Source: G963665085 sp963665085 (GTDB lineage Bacteria; Bacteroidota; Bacteroidia; Bacteroidales; JAAAOM01). Taken from it: a stretch of DNA of 64,000 nucleotides. The stretch spans positions 992,001 to 1,056,000 of the forward strand of contig CAXXXS010000001.1 in assembly GCA_963665085.2 (NCBI GenBank), in the 5' to 3' direction. Shown piece by piece: positions 1 through 9,283 of this stretch. Numbering within the stretch: the stretch's first letter is position 1; each line of letters starts with the position of its first letter. The translations under genes and the position numbers were made by a program. The notes under the pieces were generated by a model. The model saw only the letters and a list, made by a program, of their open reading frames with translations. It ran no database searches and was not told the DNA's origin.

Positions 1-2
1 GT

Positions 3-1274
3 ACTAATACAGGTACAATTACAATTACAATTTCTGATGAAGGAGCCCCTTCATTCTTATATTCAATTGTTGGTTTGCCTGACAATCTTATTTTCAGTGA
101 TTCAACTACTTATGTAGGTGATGAATATAGTCACACGTTTACAAAAGTACGTTATGGAGATCATCCAATCTACATTCAGGATGGAGCAGGAAGGGTATTT
201 GAAACAACCTATTTCCTTGACCAGCCTGATCCATTATCATTGGATATAACTACAGGATATGCAGACTGCCAAATTCCTATTGATGGAACAGACGTTGGAA
301 CAATCACCATTGGAGTTAGTGGCGGAACACCCGGATACACATTTAATTCAATATTGGATTTTAGTTGGCTGGATGATTCAACTGTTCAGGTTCAGAACCT
401 GTTAGCGAGTGATTATACAGTAAATATTTCGGATGCTAATAGTTGTAGTATAAATGGAAATGCTACTGTAGATCCTGATCCGGCTAATATCATTACTATA
501 AATCCAACTATTAGTCCGGCTAATTTACCTGTATGCTTTGGAACAACAATCGATCTAAGTGTTAATCCTACGAATGCAAGTACAGTTAACTGGATAGATA
601 TTTCCAATGGAGATGTACTTACTGAAGGTGAATTCTTAACTTATGATATCGAACAATCAAAATATATAGAATATACCGCTGAGAATACAGTTACTGGATG
701 TAAGTTGGATTATTTATTCTATATTCCAATGTATCCGCACCTTAATCTGTCATTAATAAGTGATACAATTTTGTTGAAAGGAACATCAACATATCTTGTA
801 CCTGAATTAAATACTTCATTGCTTGACAGTACAAACTTTACATGGGTATCTCTTCTTCAGCCTAGTGATATTGATTATTTAAATGAAAATAATATCCCAT
901 ATCCAATATTTACAGCTCCGGAAGATGTTGATAGTGTTGCATACGAACTATTAACAATTACAAATCACAATTGTGAAGAATCTGATACAATAGGAATTAA
1001 AGTTATCAATACATTGAAATTTCCATCAGGATTCACACCAAATGGTGATGGTATAAATGATAAATGGATACCAAATGAAGCACTTCTGGGAAGATCCAAA
1101 GTAGAAATATTTAACCGATGGGGTAAACAGATATTCTATTCCGATGGCTATTCAGATCCATGGGATGGCACATACAATGGTAAGGAATTACCGATGGGTA
1201 CATATTACTATATAGTTACTATAAAAATTGGTAACGAAGAAACCATAACAGGAACAGTAACAATAATGCGTTAG
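3..1274 (+). CDS. Gliding-motility/T9SS type B C-terminal-domain secreted protein, 5'-partial
   Basis: The frame is open to the left edge of the window (first whole codon at 3), so this is the C-terminal part of a larger exported protein. Residues resembling SprB repeats are visible early (GGTPGYTFN, then an NLLASDYTVNISDANSC-like stretch). The last ~85 residues form a typical gliding-motility-associated C-terminal domain: FTPNGDGIND, IFNRWGKQIF, PWDGTYNGKELPMGTYYY and a terminal VTIMR. In known families this type B signal directs export through the type IX secretion system and needs a PorP/SprF partner, which is the next gene, 5 bp downstream. Likely a surface adhesin or motility protein; the N-terminus and full domain count cannot be seen. 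Confidence 0.88.
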   Translation, partial: TNTGTITITISDEGAPSFLYSIVGLPDNLIFSDSTTYVGDEYSHTFTKVRYGDHPIYIQDGAGRVFETTYFLDQPDPLSLDITTGYADCQIPIDGTDVGTITIGVSGGTPGYTFNSILDFSWLDDSTVQVQNLLASDYTVNISDANSCSINGNATVDPDPANIITINPTISPANLPVCFGTTIDLSVNPTNASTVNWIDISNGDVLTEGEFLTYDIEQSKYIEYTAENTVTGCKLDYLFYIPMYPHLNLSLISDTILLKGTSTYLVPELNTSLLDSTNFTWVSLLQPSDIDYLNENNIPYPIFTAPEDVDSVAYELLTITNHNCEESDTIGIKVINTLKFPSGFTPNGDGINDKWIPNEALLGRSKVEIFNRWGKQIFYSDGYSDPWDGTYNGKELPMGTYYYIVTIKIGNEETITGTVTIMR

Positions 1275-1279
1275 AAGAA

Positions 1280-2170
1280 ATGAGAAGAGCCCTTATAATA
1301 ACTTTAATATTAATGCCAATTTGTTCTAAATTGTTGGGACAGCAAGATCCACTGTATACACAGTATATGCTTAATCCTTACGTTATTAATCCGGCCATTG
1401 CAGGAACAAATAATTATTATCAAATCCGTTCGAACCATCGATTTCAATGGACAGGTTTACAAGATGCTCCAATTACAAATACATTAAGCATGTATGGCCC
1501 GTTAGAAAAACAACCTATGGGAATTGGTGGTTATATTTTTAGTGATGTTGTTGGTAATACAAGTTTAACAGGTGTTAATGGAACATATGCATATAATTAT
1601 CCATTAACAGATGAAGTAAAAATCTCTATGGGATTAACAGTAGGCCTTTTACAATATAAAATTGATGGAACAACTCTAAATTATCAGGAAGAAAACGATC
1701 CTTTAGAAATGGGGATAGAATCAAAATTCATTCCTGATGCAAAATTTGGAATTTATGTATACTCATCAATGTTTCATGTTGGATTTTCTGCTTCTCAACT
1801 TATTAATAATAAATTGAATTTTGGAATAGAAGCAACAGGTCTTAGCAGACTAAAAAGTCACTTTTACTTAACAGGAGGTTATAAATATTTTATCAACCGG
1901 GACTGGGCAGTTGAGCCAACTTTAATTTTAAAAACTGTTCTCCCCACTCCTCCTCAATTAGATTTTAATACCAGGATTATTTATCAAAATATGGTTTGGC
2001 TGGGATTAGCTTTTAGAACGGCAGATGCTATTTCTGTTAATATTGGTTATGCATATGATGATAAATTTTATTTTGGATATTCATATGATTATGGAATTAC
2101 GGACCTATCGAACTATCATTCAGGATCACATGAAGTAATGATTGGATTTAAATTTAACGACCTTAAATAA
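1280..2170 (+). CDS. PorP/SprF family type IX secretion outer-membrane protein
   Basis: A 296-residue protein with an N-terminal signal peptide (about residues 1-20) followed by the family hallmark QQDPLYTQYMLNPYVINPA, then alternating aromatic/hydrophobic beta strands with periodic glycines, as in an outer-membrane beta barrel. The PorP/SprF family co-occurs with secreted proteins that carry type B C-terminal domains and is thought to help export or anchor them. Here it begins 5 bp after the stop of exactly such a protein, so the two are almost certainly co-transcribed. Start ATG at 1280. Confidence 0.93.
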   Translation: MRRALIITLILMPICSKLLGQQDPLYTQYMLNPYVINPAIAGTNNYYQIRSNHRFQWTGLQDAPITNTLSMYGPLEKQPMGIGGYIFSDVVGNTSLTGVNGTYAYNYPLTDEVKISMGLTVGLLQYKIDGTTLNYQEENDPLEMGIESKFIPDAKFGIYVYSSMFHVGFSASQLINNKLNFGIEATGLSRLKSHFYLTGGYKYFINRDWAVEPTLILKTVLPTPPQLDFNTRIIYQNMVWLGLAFRTADAISVNIGYAYDDKFYFGYSYDYGITDLSNYHSGSHEVMIGFKFNDLK

Positions 2171-2178
2171 AAGCCTTG

Positions 2179-2553
2179 ATGAAGAAAATATATTGGATTT
2201 TAATTTTTTTACCAGCACTTATCCTTAATTCATGTAAAGATAAAAATGAATATATTCTTTCTGAGGAAGAATTTATTGATGTCCTTGTTGATATTCACAT
2301 TGCTGATGCATTTAATACAAGCCATTTATCAGGTTCAGTGCAACTCTCGAAAATTGATTCAGCTACATATTACAAAGTTATTTTCGAAAAACACCATATT
2401 GAAAAAGCACGTTTTGATTCAACGTTAAAAACCTATACGATGCAGCCAGAATTAATGGAATCGGTTTATGATAAAGTAATAGATAAATTACAAAAAATGG
2501 AAGCTCAAACCATTAAAGAAGAAGAAAAAGCATTAAAAGAAACGAAGAAATAA
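2179..2553 (+). CDS. DUF4296 domain lipoprotein
   Basis: About 124 residues. A short hydrophobic signal ends in the lipobox LILNSC, so it is a predicted lipoprotein. The segment that follows (SEEEFIDVLVDIHIADAF) matches the DUF4296 family typical of Bacteroidota, whose function is unknown. The tail is lysine/glutamate-rich and probably helical. ATG at 2179 is preferred to the TTG at 2176. It lies 8 bp after the PorP/SprF gene, so it may be the last member of that transcript or the first gene with the amidohydrolase remnant behind it. Confidence 0.85.
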   Translation: MKKIYWILIFLPALILNSCKDKNEYILSEEEFIDVLVDIHIADAFNTSHLSGSVQLSKIDSATYYKVIFEKHHIEKARFDSTLKTYTMQPELMESVYDKVIDKLQKMEAQTIKEEEKALKETKK

Positions 2554-2595
2554 TACAACAATAAAATTATCGTATATTTCTCACTCAAAAACTTA

Positions 2596-3069
2596 TTGAA
2601 TAAAGTGAGAAAAATTTCTGCAAATTATATATTCCCAGTATCATCACGTCCAATAAAAAATGGAATTATAATTTTAGATAATAAAACCATCACACAAATT
2701 ATCGATCCTGGTGAAAACTTCTATGAACAAGCAAACCTGGAATTTTATAATGGAATTTTAATACCTGCCTTTGTTCATGATACCTTCAATAAGGACAATA
2801 TTGAACAAAAACTTATTTCAAATTATTCAATTTTAAAGGCAGACCAATACATTTTGGATACTATATTTGCAGCCTTAAATACAAATCCGAAACTTTCGTT
2901 TGAGATACTCCTAATTAAATATACACTGAGTATGGCAAAATCATTGCAATGTAAAAATAGATTTGGAAGTTTGGAACAAGGAAAATCACCGGGAATTCTT
3001 TTAATATCACCGTTTGATTTTCAAAAATTCACATTAAAAGAAGAAAGTAAAATTAAAAGGTTGGTATAA
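2596..3069 (+). CDS. Internally deleted amidohydrolase (aminofutalosine deaminase-like), probably inactive
   Basis: Only 157 residues. The N-terminus (KISANYIFPVSSRPIKNGII) and the GILIPAFV segment resemble the start of amidohydrolases of the aminofutalosine-deaminase type, and the C-terminus (FGSLEQGKSPGILLI) resembles their closing beta sandwich. The metal-binding His-x-His that should follow GFVN and most of the TIM barrel are absent, replaced by a short stretch (HDTFNKDNIEQK). Family members are usually 370-400 residues, so more than half is gone, yet the frame stays open. There is no ATG; TTG at 2596 or GTG at 2605 must serve as start. I judge this a decayed or repurposed gene. It ends 3 bp before the radical SAM gene. 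Confidence 0.6.
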   Translation: MNKVRKISANYIFPVSSRPIKNGIIILDNKTITQIIDPGENFYEQANLEFYNGILIPAFVHDTFNKDNIEQKLISNYSILKADQYILDTIFAALNTNPKLSFEILLIKYTLSMAKSLQCKNRFGSLEQGKSPGILLISPFDFQKFTLKEESKIKRLV

Positions 3070-3072
3070 AAA

Positions 3073-3843
3073 ATGTCTACATTTCTATTTGATAAAATAA
3101 TTTTTGGCCCTGTAAATAGCAGACGATTGGGTATTTCTTTGGGTATTAATCTACTCCCTACAGATTGTAAAGTTTGTAACTTTAACTGCATCTACTGCGA
3201 ATGTGGTTGGACACTAAAGCCAAAGAAAAAAGATATGCCTACCCGCAAAGAAATTTATAAGGCATTACAAAACAGGCTTCAAACGGCAAAAGAAACAAAC
3301 GAAAAATTAGATGTAATAACATTTGCAGGTAATGGTGAACCTACACTGCATAATGATTTCTCTGAGATATTAGATGATACAATTGAACTTAAAAATAAAC
3401 TCTATCCTGAACTAAAAATAGCCATCTTATCAAATGCTACACTCATAACAAATAAAAAAATACTTAGAGCCCTTCAAAAAATAGATTATAATATTCTAAA
3501 ATTAGATTCTGCTTTTGAAGAAACTGCACGATTAATAAATCAACCTATTGGGCATTTTAACCTGGAAGAATTAATTGAAATTCTTTCCAATAATAATACA
3601 AACCTTACAATACAAACTTTATTTCTGAAAGGTAAAGTAGGCGAAAAATCATTTGACAATTCAAGTGAACAGGAAGTTTCTGTCTGGTTAAAGATGCTTA
3701 AAAGAATAAATCCTAAGCAGGTAATGATCTATTCTATTGCGAGAGACACTCCAAGCGAGACTATAGAGCGAATTCCACAGAAAAAGCTTCTTGAAATAGC
3801 CCTACATGTTGAAAAATTAGGAATCAAAGCAAGTGTCTCTTAG
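3073..3843 (+). CDS. Radical SAM protein (COG0731-like)
   Basis: 256 residues. The radical SAM cysteine motif is present as CNFNCIYC near residue 35 (CxxxCxxC), preceded by PVNSRRLGISLGINLLP, a signature of the small Fe-S oxidoreductases grouped with tRNA wyosine-synthesis TYW1-like proteins. TFAGNGEPTLH is the glycine-rich SAM-binding strand. The flavodoxin domain of eukaryotic TYW1 is absent, so the substrate cannot be assigned. ATG at 3073 lies 3 bp after the amidohydrolase remnant, consistent with one transcript. Confidence 0.87.
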   Translation: MSTFLFDKIIFGPVNSRRLGISLGINLLPTDCKVCNFNCIYCECGWTLKPKKKDMPTRKEIYKALQNRLQTAKETNEKLDVITFAGNGEPTLHNDFSEILDDTIELKNKLYPELKIAILSNATLITNKKILRALQKIDYNILKLDSAFEETARLINQPIGHFNLEELIEILSNNNTNLTIQTLFLKGKVGEKSFDNSSEQEVSVWLKMLKRINPKQVMIYSIARDTPSETIERIPQKKLLEIALHVEKLGIKASVS

Positions 3844-3875
3844 TTAAAAAGAATGACTCCCTCTTGACCCAAAAG

Positions 3876-4484
3876 TTAGACAAAAACCAAATACAAGGTA
3901 ACAATTATTAATCCCTGTAAAAAACCGGCATAAACCTGGGGTGGATTATGAGCTTTTAATTGCAACCTCGACGAACCAATTAGTCCGGCTAAAATGATCG
4001 TAGTTATAAAATAATACAAAATATTATTGTTTTCGTAGAGAGATAATGAAAAAACTAATCCAACCAATCCGCCGATGCCCACCATGTGTACACTAATTTT
4101 CCAACGAAGTGAAATTAATAATACGAGCAATACATTAATAGTAACCGCAATTACAAACTTCTTAAGAAAAACAGCAACCGGTATCCTGTAAATGAGAAAA
4201 GCAGCAAAAATATACATGACAGAAGTAACAATAAGTGGAATTATCCTTTCTTTTCTTTTTCTCATCATAATACCGGATATAAGTTTGTTATAAAGAAAAA
4301 AAGGAATAAAACTAAATGGTAAAACAAACGTGCTTAAAAAAACAATTAAATATACTGCCCTTTTTACCTCTGGTGGCTGGTAAACCATCAGGGTATTTGT
4401 ACTAAACATAATAAAAACGCCCAGAGTAGGCATTATTAGCGGATTAAAAATATATGAAATTGTGGAAGCTATCTTGTTAAACAT
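3876..4484 (-). CDS. PAP2-like integral membrane phosphatase
   Basis: About 202 residues with six hydrophobic segments. Three regions resemble the PAP2 phosphatase signature in order: a basic RKRKERIIP segment (near residue 80), an ISVHMVG segment in the PSGH position (His ~133), and SRLQLKAH, which fits SRx5H (near 172-179). The first two are degenerate, so activity is not certain. Family members dephosphorylate lipid phosphates such as undecaprenyl pyrophosphate or phosphatidate. The ATG at 4484 is preferred to the TTG one codon upstream. The gene converges on the radical SAM gene. Confidence 0.62.
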   Translation of the reverse strand: MFNKIASTISYIFNPLIMPTLGVFIMFSTNTLMVYQPPEVKRAVYLIVFLSTFVLPFSFIPFFLYNKLISGIMMRKRKERIIPLIVTSVMYIFAAFLIYRIPVAVFLKKFVIAVTINVLLVLLISLRWKISVHMVGIGGLVGLVFSLSLYENNNILYYFITTIILAGLIGSSRLQLKAHNPPQVYAGFLQGLIIVTLYLVFV

Positions 4485-4598
4485 CAAATCGCCCTAACTT
4501 TAATTTTGCCAAACCTACACATTTTTTGTAAGCAATCGAAAGGTTAATATAAAAATCTTCCCGCTGGGATTTAATTTTATGTAAAGCAAAAAAAAAAC

Positions 4599-4826
4599 CT
4601 ATTTTCTTTCCTTAACCCTTTGTTTATTATACTTTTTTAAAGTCTTTTCTCTTTCCTTTACAAAATCATCTTTAACTTTTGACGACTCAACAAAATTAAA
4701 ATAATCAAGACAAACCTGTGAAGAGTTTCTCTTTTTTGATTGTTTCATAGGAGAACAACCTGATAAAACGAATAACGAAATAATAGTAAAAAAAAACAAA
4801 AACCGAATAAATTTATACTTTCCCAT
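4599..4826 (-). CDS. Small lipoprotein, unknown function
   Basis: 75 residues. A basic N-terminus, a phenylalanine-rich hydrophobic core and a lipobox LSGC near residue 24 predict a lipoprotein. The mature part is about 50 residues, strongly basic and lysine-rich at the end (KKYNKQRVKERK). I recognise no family. ATG start at 4826. Confidence 0.6.
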   Translation of the reverse strand: MGKYKFIRFLFFFTIISLFVLSGCSPMKQSKKRNSSQVCLDYFNFVESSKVKDDFVKEREKTLKKYNKQRVKERK

Positions 4827-4973
4827 TACCCCAATTTTTTGAACCTAACTCTTAATAAATTTAACAAGGTATTTTTGCATTTCAAAATAAATTGTTAATA
4901 AATTAGGTTACGTAAATAAATGATTTATGTTTCTCATATTTAAATTATTAATGCCATTATTAACACGCAACGT

Positions 4974-5288
4974 TCAATAAAGCTTCTTTCTCTTTAAGTA
5001 AACAAAAGTTTTATAACTCGGGCATTCCCAACCTTTTAATTGTTGAACATATCGCTTATGGCTGTTGCTCTTTGTAATATGAGATACTCTATAAACTTTA
5101 GCCCAGTTTTTACTGATTTTATGAGACTTTTGTAATTTATCAATACTATAATCCCTGGATTTATATTTTTTTTCTTTGATATTTAAAATGTTATTGGATG
5201 TTTTTTGTGCAAATAAATCATCCGTAAAATTAAAAAGAAATAAAACCACAAAAATTATTGTAAAATATACTCCCCCCCTATTCAGCAT
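4974..5288 (-). CDS. Small exported basic protein, unknown function
   Basis: 104 residues. A signal peptide ending near DDLFAQ (residues 1-28) is followed by a short, very basic mature domain rich in Lys, Ser and Tyr with one cysteine (GWECPSYKTF). No family is recognised. It is a lone gene between a small lipoprotein and a LuxR-type regulator on the same strand, with over 140 bp on each side, so it is probably transcribed separately. Confidence 0.55.
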   Translation of the reverse strand: MLNRGGVYFTIIFVVLFLFNFTDDLFAQKTSNNILNIKEKKYKSRDYSIDKLQKSHKISKNWAKVYRVSHITKSNSHKRYVQQLKGWECPSYKTFVYLKRKKLY

Positions 5289-5440
5289 CTTCCAGATTAG
5301 TTGATTCTCACTTCATTTATACGTACCTAAAACGCAAAAAATTCAAATTGACAACTGATATATATTTTCGAAATTGGAAATATATATCATCGCATAAAAT
5401 TTGTTTAAATGGACAGTCTTAGAAATGAGAATCTTATTCC

Positions 5441-6025
5441 TTAACTTAAGGCCGTTGGAGAAATAATATTGTTTAATATTGCATAAACTGTTAATCCTGA
5501 AATAGTTTTAATTCCTAACTTTGCTGTTATATTTTTTCGGTGCGTAATAACTGTATGCATTGAAATACATAGTCTATCACTAATTTCTTTATTAGTTAGC
5601 CCCAACGCAACTTCTTTTAAAATGGTAATTTCACGTTCACTCAAAACATTATTTTCAGTTATGTTTGATTTAGTATTTGATAAGATTTGATTTAATTTTT
5701 TGCTCAAATCTTCTTTTGAGACAGAAACAGGAATAGAAAAAAAATCATTGAAGTTCTCGACTTCAGAATCATTAGAATGCAATAAAATTATCGTTGTATT
5801 CTGACTTACAATATTTGTTAAACTTTTTAATCTTTCTTTCTTTGGTAGGGTTTTAATTTCGATAAACAAAACCTGATTTATTTCACTAGCATCATATTCA
5901 GATAAAAAATCCAGCCAACCATAAAAACTAAAAATTAAATGATTGCTCGTCAACTGCCGAATGGCACTCTTCAATCCTTCCGCAAGAATAAATGAAGACG
6001 ATACTATATTTATTTTTGTAGCCAT
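5441..6025 (-). CDS. LuxR-type transcriptional regulator with degenerate receiver domain
   Basis: 194 residues. The C-terminal ~60 residues are a clear LuxR/NarL helix-turn-helix (LSEREITILKEVALGLTNKE, then SMHTVITHRKNITAKLGI). The N-terminal half is receiver-like in size but lacks the acidic pair at the start of the fold (INIVSSS instead of a DD motif). At the expected phospho-acceptor strand it reads VLFIEIKTLP, with Glu (about residue 56) in place of Asp, so it probably does not accept phosphate. It lies 228 bp downstream of the TonB receptor gene on the same strand, with a terminator between; regulation of that receptor locus is an inference. Confidence 0.83.
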   Translation of the reverse strand: MATKINIVSSSFILAEGLKSAIRQLTSNHLIFSFYGWLDFLSEYDASEINQVLFIEIKTLPKKERLKSLTNIVSQNTTIILLHSNDSEVENFNDFFSIPVSVSKEDLSKKLNQILSNTKSNITENNVLSEREITILKEVALGLTNKEISDRLCISMHTVITHRKNITAKLGIKTISGLTVYAILNNIISPTALS

Positions 6026-6183
6026 TACGCCAGAGATAGATCTAAAATTTCTTTTTTCATTAATCGCACTTTAGAAAATCACATCCATATAAAACATAAA
6101 AAACAATCAAATTAAATAAACCATACTCGCTTTTAACACGTTTTATAGAGCAATATTACTATGTAAAATTAATCTAAATAAAT

Positions 6184-6215
6184 TAAAAAAGGAGTTAGAC
6201 AGTATATCTAACTCC
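6184..6215 (-). terminator. Rho-independent terminator after the TonB receptor gene
   Basis: Perfect 9-bp stem GGAGTTAGA/TCTAACTCC (6191-6199 with 6207-6215) with a 7-nt loop, followed on the minus strand by six T residues. It sits 39 bp past the receptor stop codon. Confidence 0.82.
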
Positions 6216-6253
6216 CCGGTTAAAAAGTCTGAAAAAGACTTACCTATCTACTC

Positions 6254-8620
6254 TTAGATTATATTACCAAATTTAATTCCAAAATATATTGTTCTCGGAT
6301 TTACAGGCCCATAAATAAATGCAGGATCCCGATCAATACCACTGTCAAAATCTTCTTGATATGAGTTGAAAATATTTTTAATCCCTCCAAAAAATTGTAC
6401 TGAGGCCCCATTTAATTTTACTGTATAAGATAATTTTGCCCCTAAATCAAAAAAACTATCTGAATCCAGCAATCCATTTTCATCCAAACCAGTTTTATTC
6501 TCAATGCCTTCATACAATACCTTCATAGTACCCGTGTAATTTCCTGTAGTTGACAAACAAAACTTCTTATTAAAATCCCAATCAATCGTAAAAAAGCCAT
6601 ATTGATTAGGAGTACGTAAGAATTTCTTGTCTCCCCAATCTTGTTCATCTTCGTATTCACTGGTCTGTATTGTAAAACCAGAAGACATCTCAAAATTCTT
6701 TAAGGGTTTTAACCTCAGCTCCATGTTAACACCCTGTACAGTTGCTCCTGTAGAATTAACACGTGTATAAGCAACAACACCATCTTCATTGGGTTCTCCG
6801 ATCTCATTAGCAAAAGCATCTATTAACGTGGTGTGAAATCCCTCAACTAAAAATCCTGTGTATACAGTCCCTAAAAGTTTATTAAAATCGAGCGAAATCA
6901 TAAAACTGTGACTGGTCTCCTGTTTTAAACCAGAAGAATTTTCATGAACAACCTGGCGAGAGCCTGATGTTTCAATATGTAAATCTTCATCAAATATTTG
7001 AGGAGCCCTATACCCTTGTGAATATGTTACCCTGGCCTGAAGTTCATTTAAAATATCATACATTAAACTAACACGCGGACTAAATACATCTCCCGATTTA
7101 TCTTCCCCTTCATTTTGGTTATCAGATATTACATAATGATCGTACCTAGCACCTACAGAAGTTTTAAAATCTTTAATTGTCACATCGTATTGAGCAAATG
7201 TACCCGTTGTAATTAACGATTGATCGGAAACTACAGTATGGGCTTCATTACCAGTAATAACAATTTCCCCATCTTCATTTTCGCCAAAAATGGGTGCACC
7301 TATTTTTTTATCAACCAGGTAACCACTTGTATTTTCAATACCAACAATTAATGACGAGCTGCTAAAAACAGCTTTATATTGTATTCCTGTATTGTATGTA
7401 TTATCGTTTGTATTTCCATAATCAGAAGTTGAATAATTAGCACCATAGTAAGAATCCCTATTTAAAAACTGACCCGATGCATAGATTGATAGCATATCAT
7501 ATTCTCTGAGATAATGATCGTAAGTAACTGCAGCAACTTTTAGATTATGAGCTACCATCTCAGCAATTTGTCGTTGATGAACCGGGTAATCCTGATCACT
7601 TCCCCCATCTCGCTGTTCATTGATAGCAAAAAAATCAACAGCTAATTTATCGCGGTATCCAAACTTATGAAAAGCCCTGGCCCCAAAAGTTAGATTTTCA
7701 ATCGGGGCAATCTCTGAAAAGCCGTCATTATTTGCATCATACATATCTCTCTTACGTGTAAAACCGTATACAGATGCCCCAGATTTATGGTCATCAGAAA
7801 CAACTGAAGTATTAAAATTTATTGTATAGTCTGGAGACTCTGTCCCTTCCGTTCCAACTCCAGTTATACCGTAGGTTGCGCCAGCTTCATAACTATTCTT
7901 TGTAGGCTCTTTCATAATAATGTTAATTGTTCCGGCAATAGCATTGCTTCCAAATAGTGCTGAACCACCGCCACGCACAACTTCAACCTTTTCAATCATA
8001 TTGGAGGGAATTAATTCCAATCCATACACTCCCGCTAAACCGCTAAATATTGCCCGGCTATTAACGAGTATTTGAGAATAAGGGCCCTCCATCCCATTCA
8101 TACGTACTTGAGAAAATCCACAATTCTGACAGTTGTTTTCCAAACGAAGCCCGGGAGAAAAATTTAATCCTTCTCCAAGCGTAACTGATTGTGTTGTACT
8201 AAATATCTGTGGTGAAATTGTATTTACAATTACAGGGGCTTGTGTTCGCTTTTGTTCAGCACGATCGGCAGAGACAACAACTTCATCAAGTCCTAATGCA
8301 TCGCTTTCCAATTTAAAATTTACTTCTTTTGATTCTCCTGCCTTAATGGTTATTTCAACTTCTTGAGGCTTATAACCTAAATAAGTGGCAACTATTGAAT
8401 GAGTTCCTTCCGGAAGATTTATTAGTTGATAATGGCCTGTTTCATCGGTTGTCGTTCCAATGGTTGTTCCCTTGACCATAACTGTAGCAAACGAAAGATG
8501 TTCATCGCAATCGGTACAAACTACATGCCCAAAAACATTAGCATCTGTTTTTTGTGCTTGTGAATAAGAAGTATTAGAAAACAAAATTAGAATATAGAGA
8601 TATCTTAAAAATCGATTCAT
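6254..8620 (-). CDS. TonB-dependent outer-membrane receptor with CarboxypepD-like N-terminal domain
   Basis: 788 residues. Signal peptide (1-22), then a carboxypeptidase-regulatory-like beta domain (about 27-112, with GTTTDETGHYQL), then a TonB plug (LDEVVVSADRA, VVRGGGSALFGSNAIAGTINII) and a 22-strand-type barrel to the C-terminal aromatic-containing strand (FGIKFGNII). The plug holds a CxxC (NCQNCGFSQVRMNG) seen in a Bacteroidota receptor subgroup often annotated as cobalamin or metal-complex receptors. No cobalamin riboswitch is seen upstream. The His-rich exported protein encoded immediately upstream suggests metal uptake, but the substrate is inferred, not shown. Confidence 0.9.
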   Translation of the reverse strand: MNRFLRYLYILILFSNTSYSQAQKTDANVFGHVVCTDCDEHLSFATVMVKGTTIGTTTDETGHYQLINLPEGTHSIVATYLGYKPQEVEITIKAGESKEVNFKLESDALGLDEVVVSADRAEQKRTQAPVIVNTISPQIFSTTQSVTLGEGLNFSPGLRLENNCQNCGFSQVRMNGMEGPYSQILVNSRAIFSGLAGVYGLELIPSNMIEKVEVVRGGGSALFGSNAIAGTINIIMKEPTKNSYEAGATYGITGVGTEGTESPDYTINFNTSVVSDDHKSGASVYGFTRKRDMYDANNDGFSEIAPIENLTFGARAFHKFGYRDKLAVDFFAINEQRDGGSDQDYPVHQRQIAEMVAHNLKVAAVTYDHYLREYDMLSIYASGQFLNRDSYYGANYSTSDYGNTNDNTYNTGIQYKAVFSSSSLIVGIENTSGYLVDKKIGAPIFGENEDGEIVITGNEAHTVVSDQSLITTGTFAQYDVTIKDFKTSVGARYDHYVISDNQNEGEDKSGDVFSPRVSLMYDILNELQARVTYSQGYRAPQIFDEDLHIETSGSRQVVHENSSGLKQETSHSFMISLDFNKLLGTVYTGFLVEGFHTTLIDAFANEIGEPNEDGVVAYTRVNSTGATVQGVNMELRLKPLKNFEMSSGFTIQTSEYEDEQDWGDKKFLRTPNQYGFFTIDWDFNKKFCLSTTGNYTGTMKVLYEGIENKTGLDENGLLDSDSFFDLGAKLSYTVKLNGASVQFFGGIKNIFNSYQEDFDSGIDRDPAFIYGPVNPRTIYFGIKFGNII

Positions 8621-8662
8621 TTTAATTTAAAATTTATTAATAATATAAAGAGGAAAAAACTG

Positions 8663-9031
8663 TTACGCAATTTCAGTTGGAGGGCCTCTATTATCAATAA
8701 ATTCAATTAAAAATATATCAATAGGACATTGACGATCTGCAAAGATTTCATAAAAAATATGTATCTCAGGTTTAAAATCAAAATCCTGAGAATCTACAGG
8801 GACATCGTCGTATCGATTAAATTGACCAATTAAATAAAATTGAAAATTAGTATGAGTATGGTTGGCTTGTTTAGGATTATTTGTCTGTTTCTTTTTAGAG
8901 AATGGGTGAGCATGAACAATTATATTTCCATCTGGTAGAATGTGGATGTGACTAAAAAAAGCCTTATTAGCTATTAAGCTAATAGTAATAAGGAAAAAAA
9001 TTTGCGATATTATTATTTTTTTAGTCTTCAC
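8663..9031 (-). CDS. His-rich small exported protein (putative metal binding)
   Basis: 122 residues. A signal peptide is followed by a histidine-rich stretch: FFSHIHILPDGNIIVHAHPF and, after a basic linker, NHTHTNFQF. The protein ends with NRGPPTEIA. Short proteins of this design precede TonB receptors in many Bacteroidota. The clustered His-x-His pairs suggest binding of zinc or another transition metal in the periplasm. The TonB receptor gene starts 42 bp downstream on the same strand, so they form an operon. The function is inferred from composition and context. Confidence 0.7.
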   Translation of the reverse strand: MKTKKIIISQIFFLITISLIANKAFFSHIHILPDGNIIVHAHPFSKKKQTNNPKQANHTHTNFQFYLIGQFNRYDDVPVDSQDFDFKPEIHIFYEIFADRQCPIDIFLIEFIDNRGPPTEIA

Positions 9032-9056
9032 TTCTTATAAATCAGAAATTATGATG

Positions 9057-9064
9057 CAAATATA
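9057..9064 (-). promoter_or_regulatory. Bacteroidota -7 promoter element for the His-rich/TonB operon
   Basis: Minus strand reads TATATTTG, a full match to the TAnnTTTG -7 consensus, 26 bp upstream of the start codon. A GTTAG about 16 bp further upstream is only a weak -33 element. Confidence 0.5.
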
Positions 9065-9250
9065 AGTTCTGTTATTTTTCTAACACATACCAACAAATAG
9101 GTATTTTACTTCTGAGCACAGTTTAGAAAAAATATAAATTACGTATTATCAGTCTATTAACCGTTTGGTTGTTTTTTATTGCCCCAATTATTAAGAGAGT
9201 TAGTAATCTTATACAGTTTTAAAAGAAAGAGTTAAGGAACTATCAACAAA

Positions 9251-9275
9251 AAACCTGGTTAAATTAACCAGGTTT
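9251..9275 (-). terminator. Terminator downstream of the chemoreceptor gene
   Basis: Strong inverted repeat AAACCTGGTTAA-ATT-AACCAGGTTT with T-runs on both strands, so it can act in both directions. It lies 9 bp past the chemoreceptor stop codon (minus strand). Confidence 0.82.
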
Positions 9276-9283
9276 TTCTTCAA

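Noticed and set aside
8621..9283. Cobalamin riboswitch ahead of the TonB receptor
   Set aside because: No B12-box-like sequence or fitting fold is visible between the receptor operon and the chemoreceptor gene.
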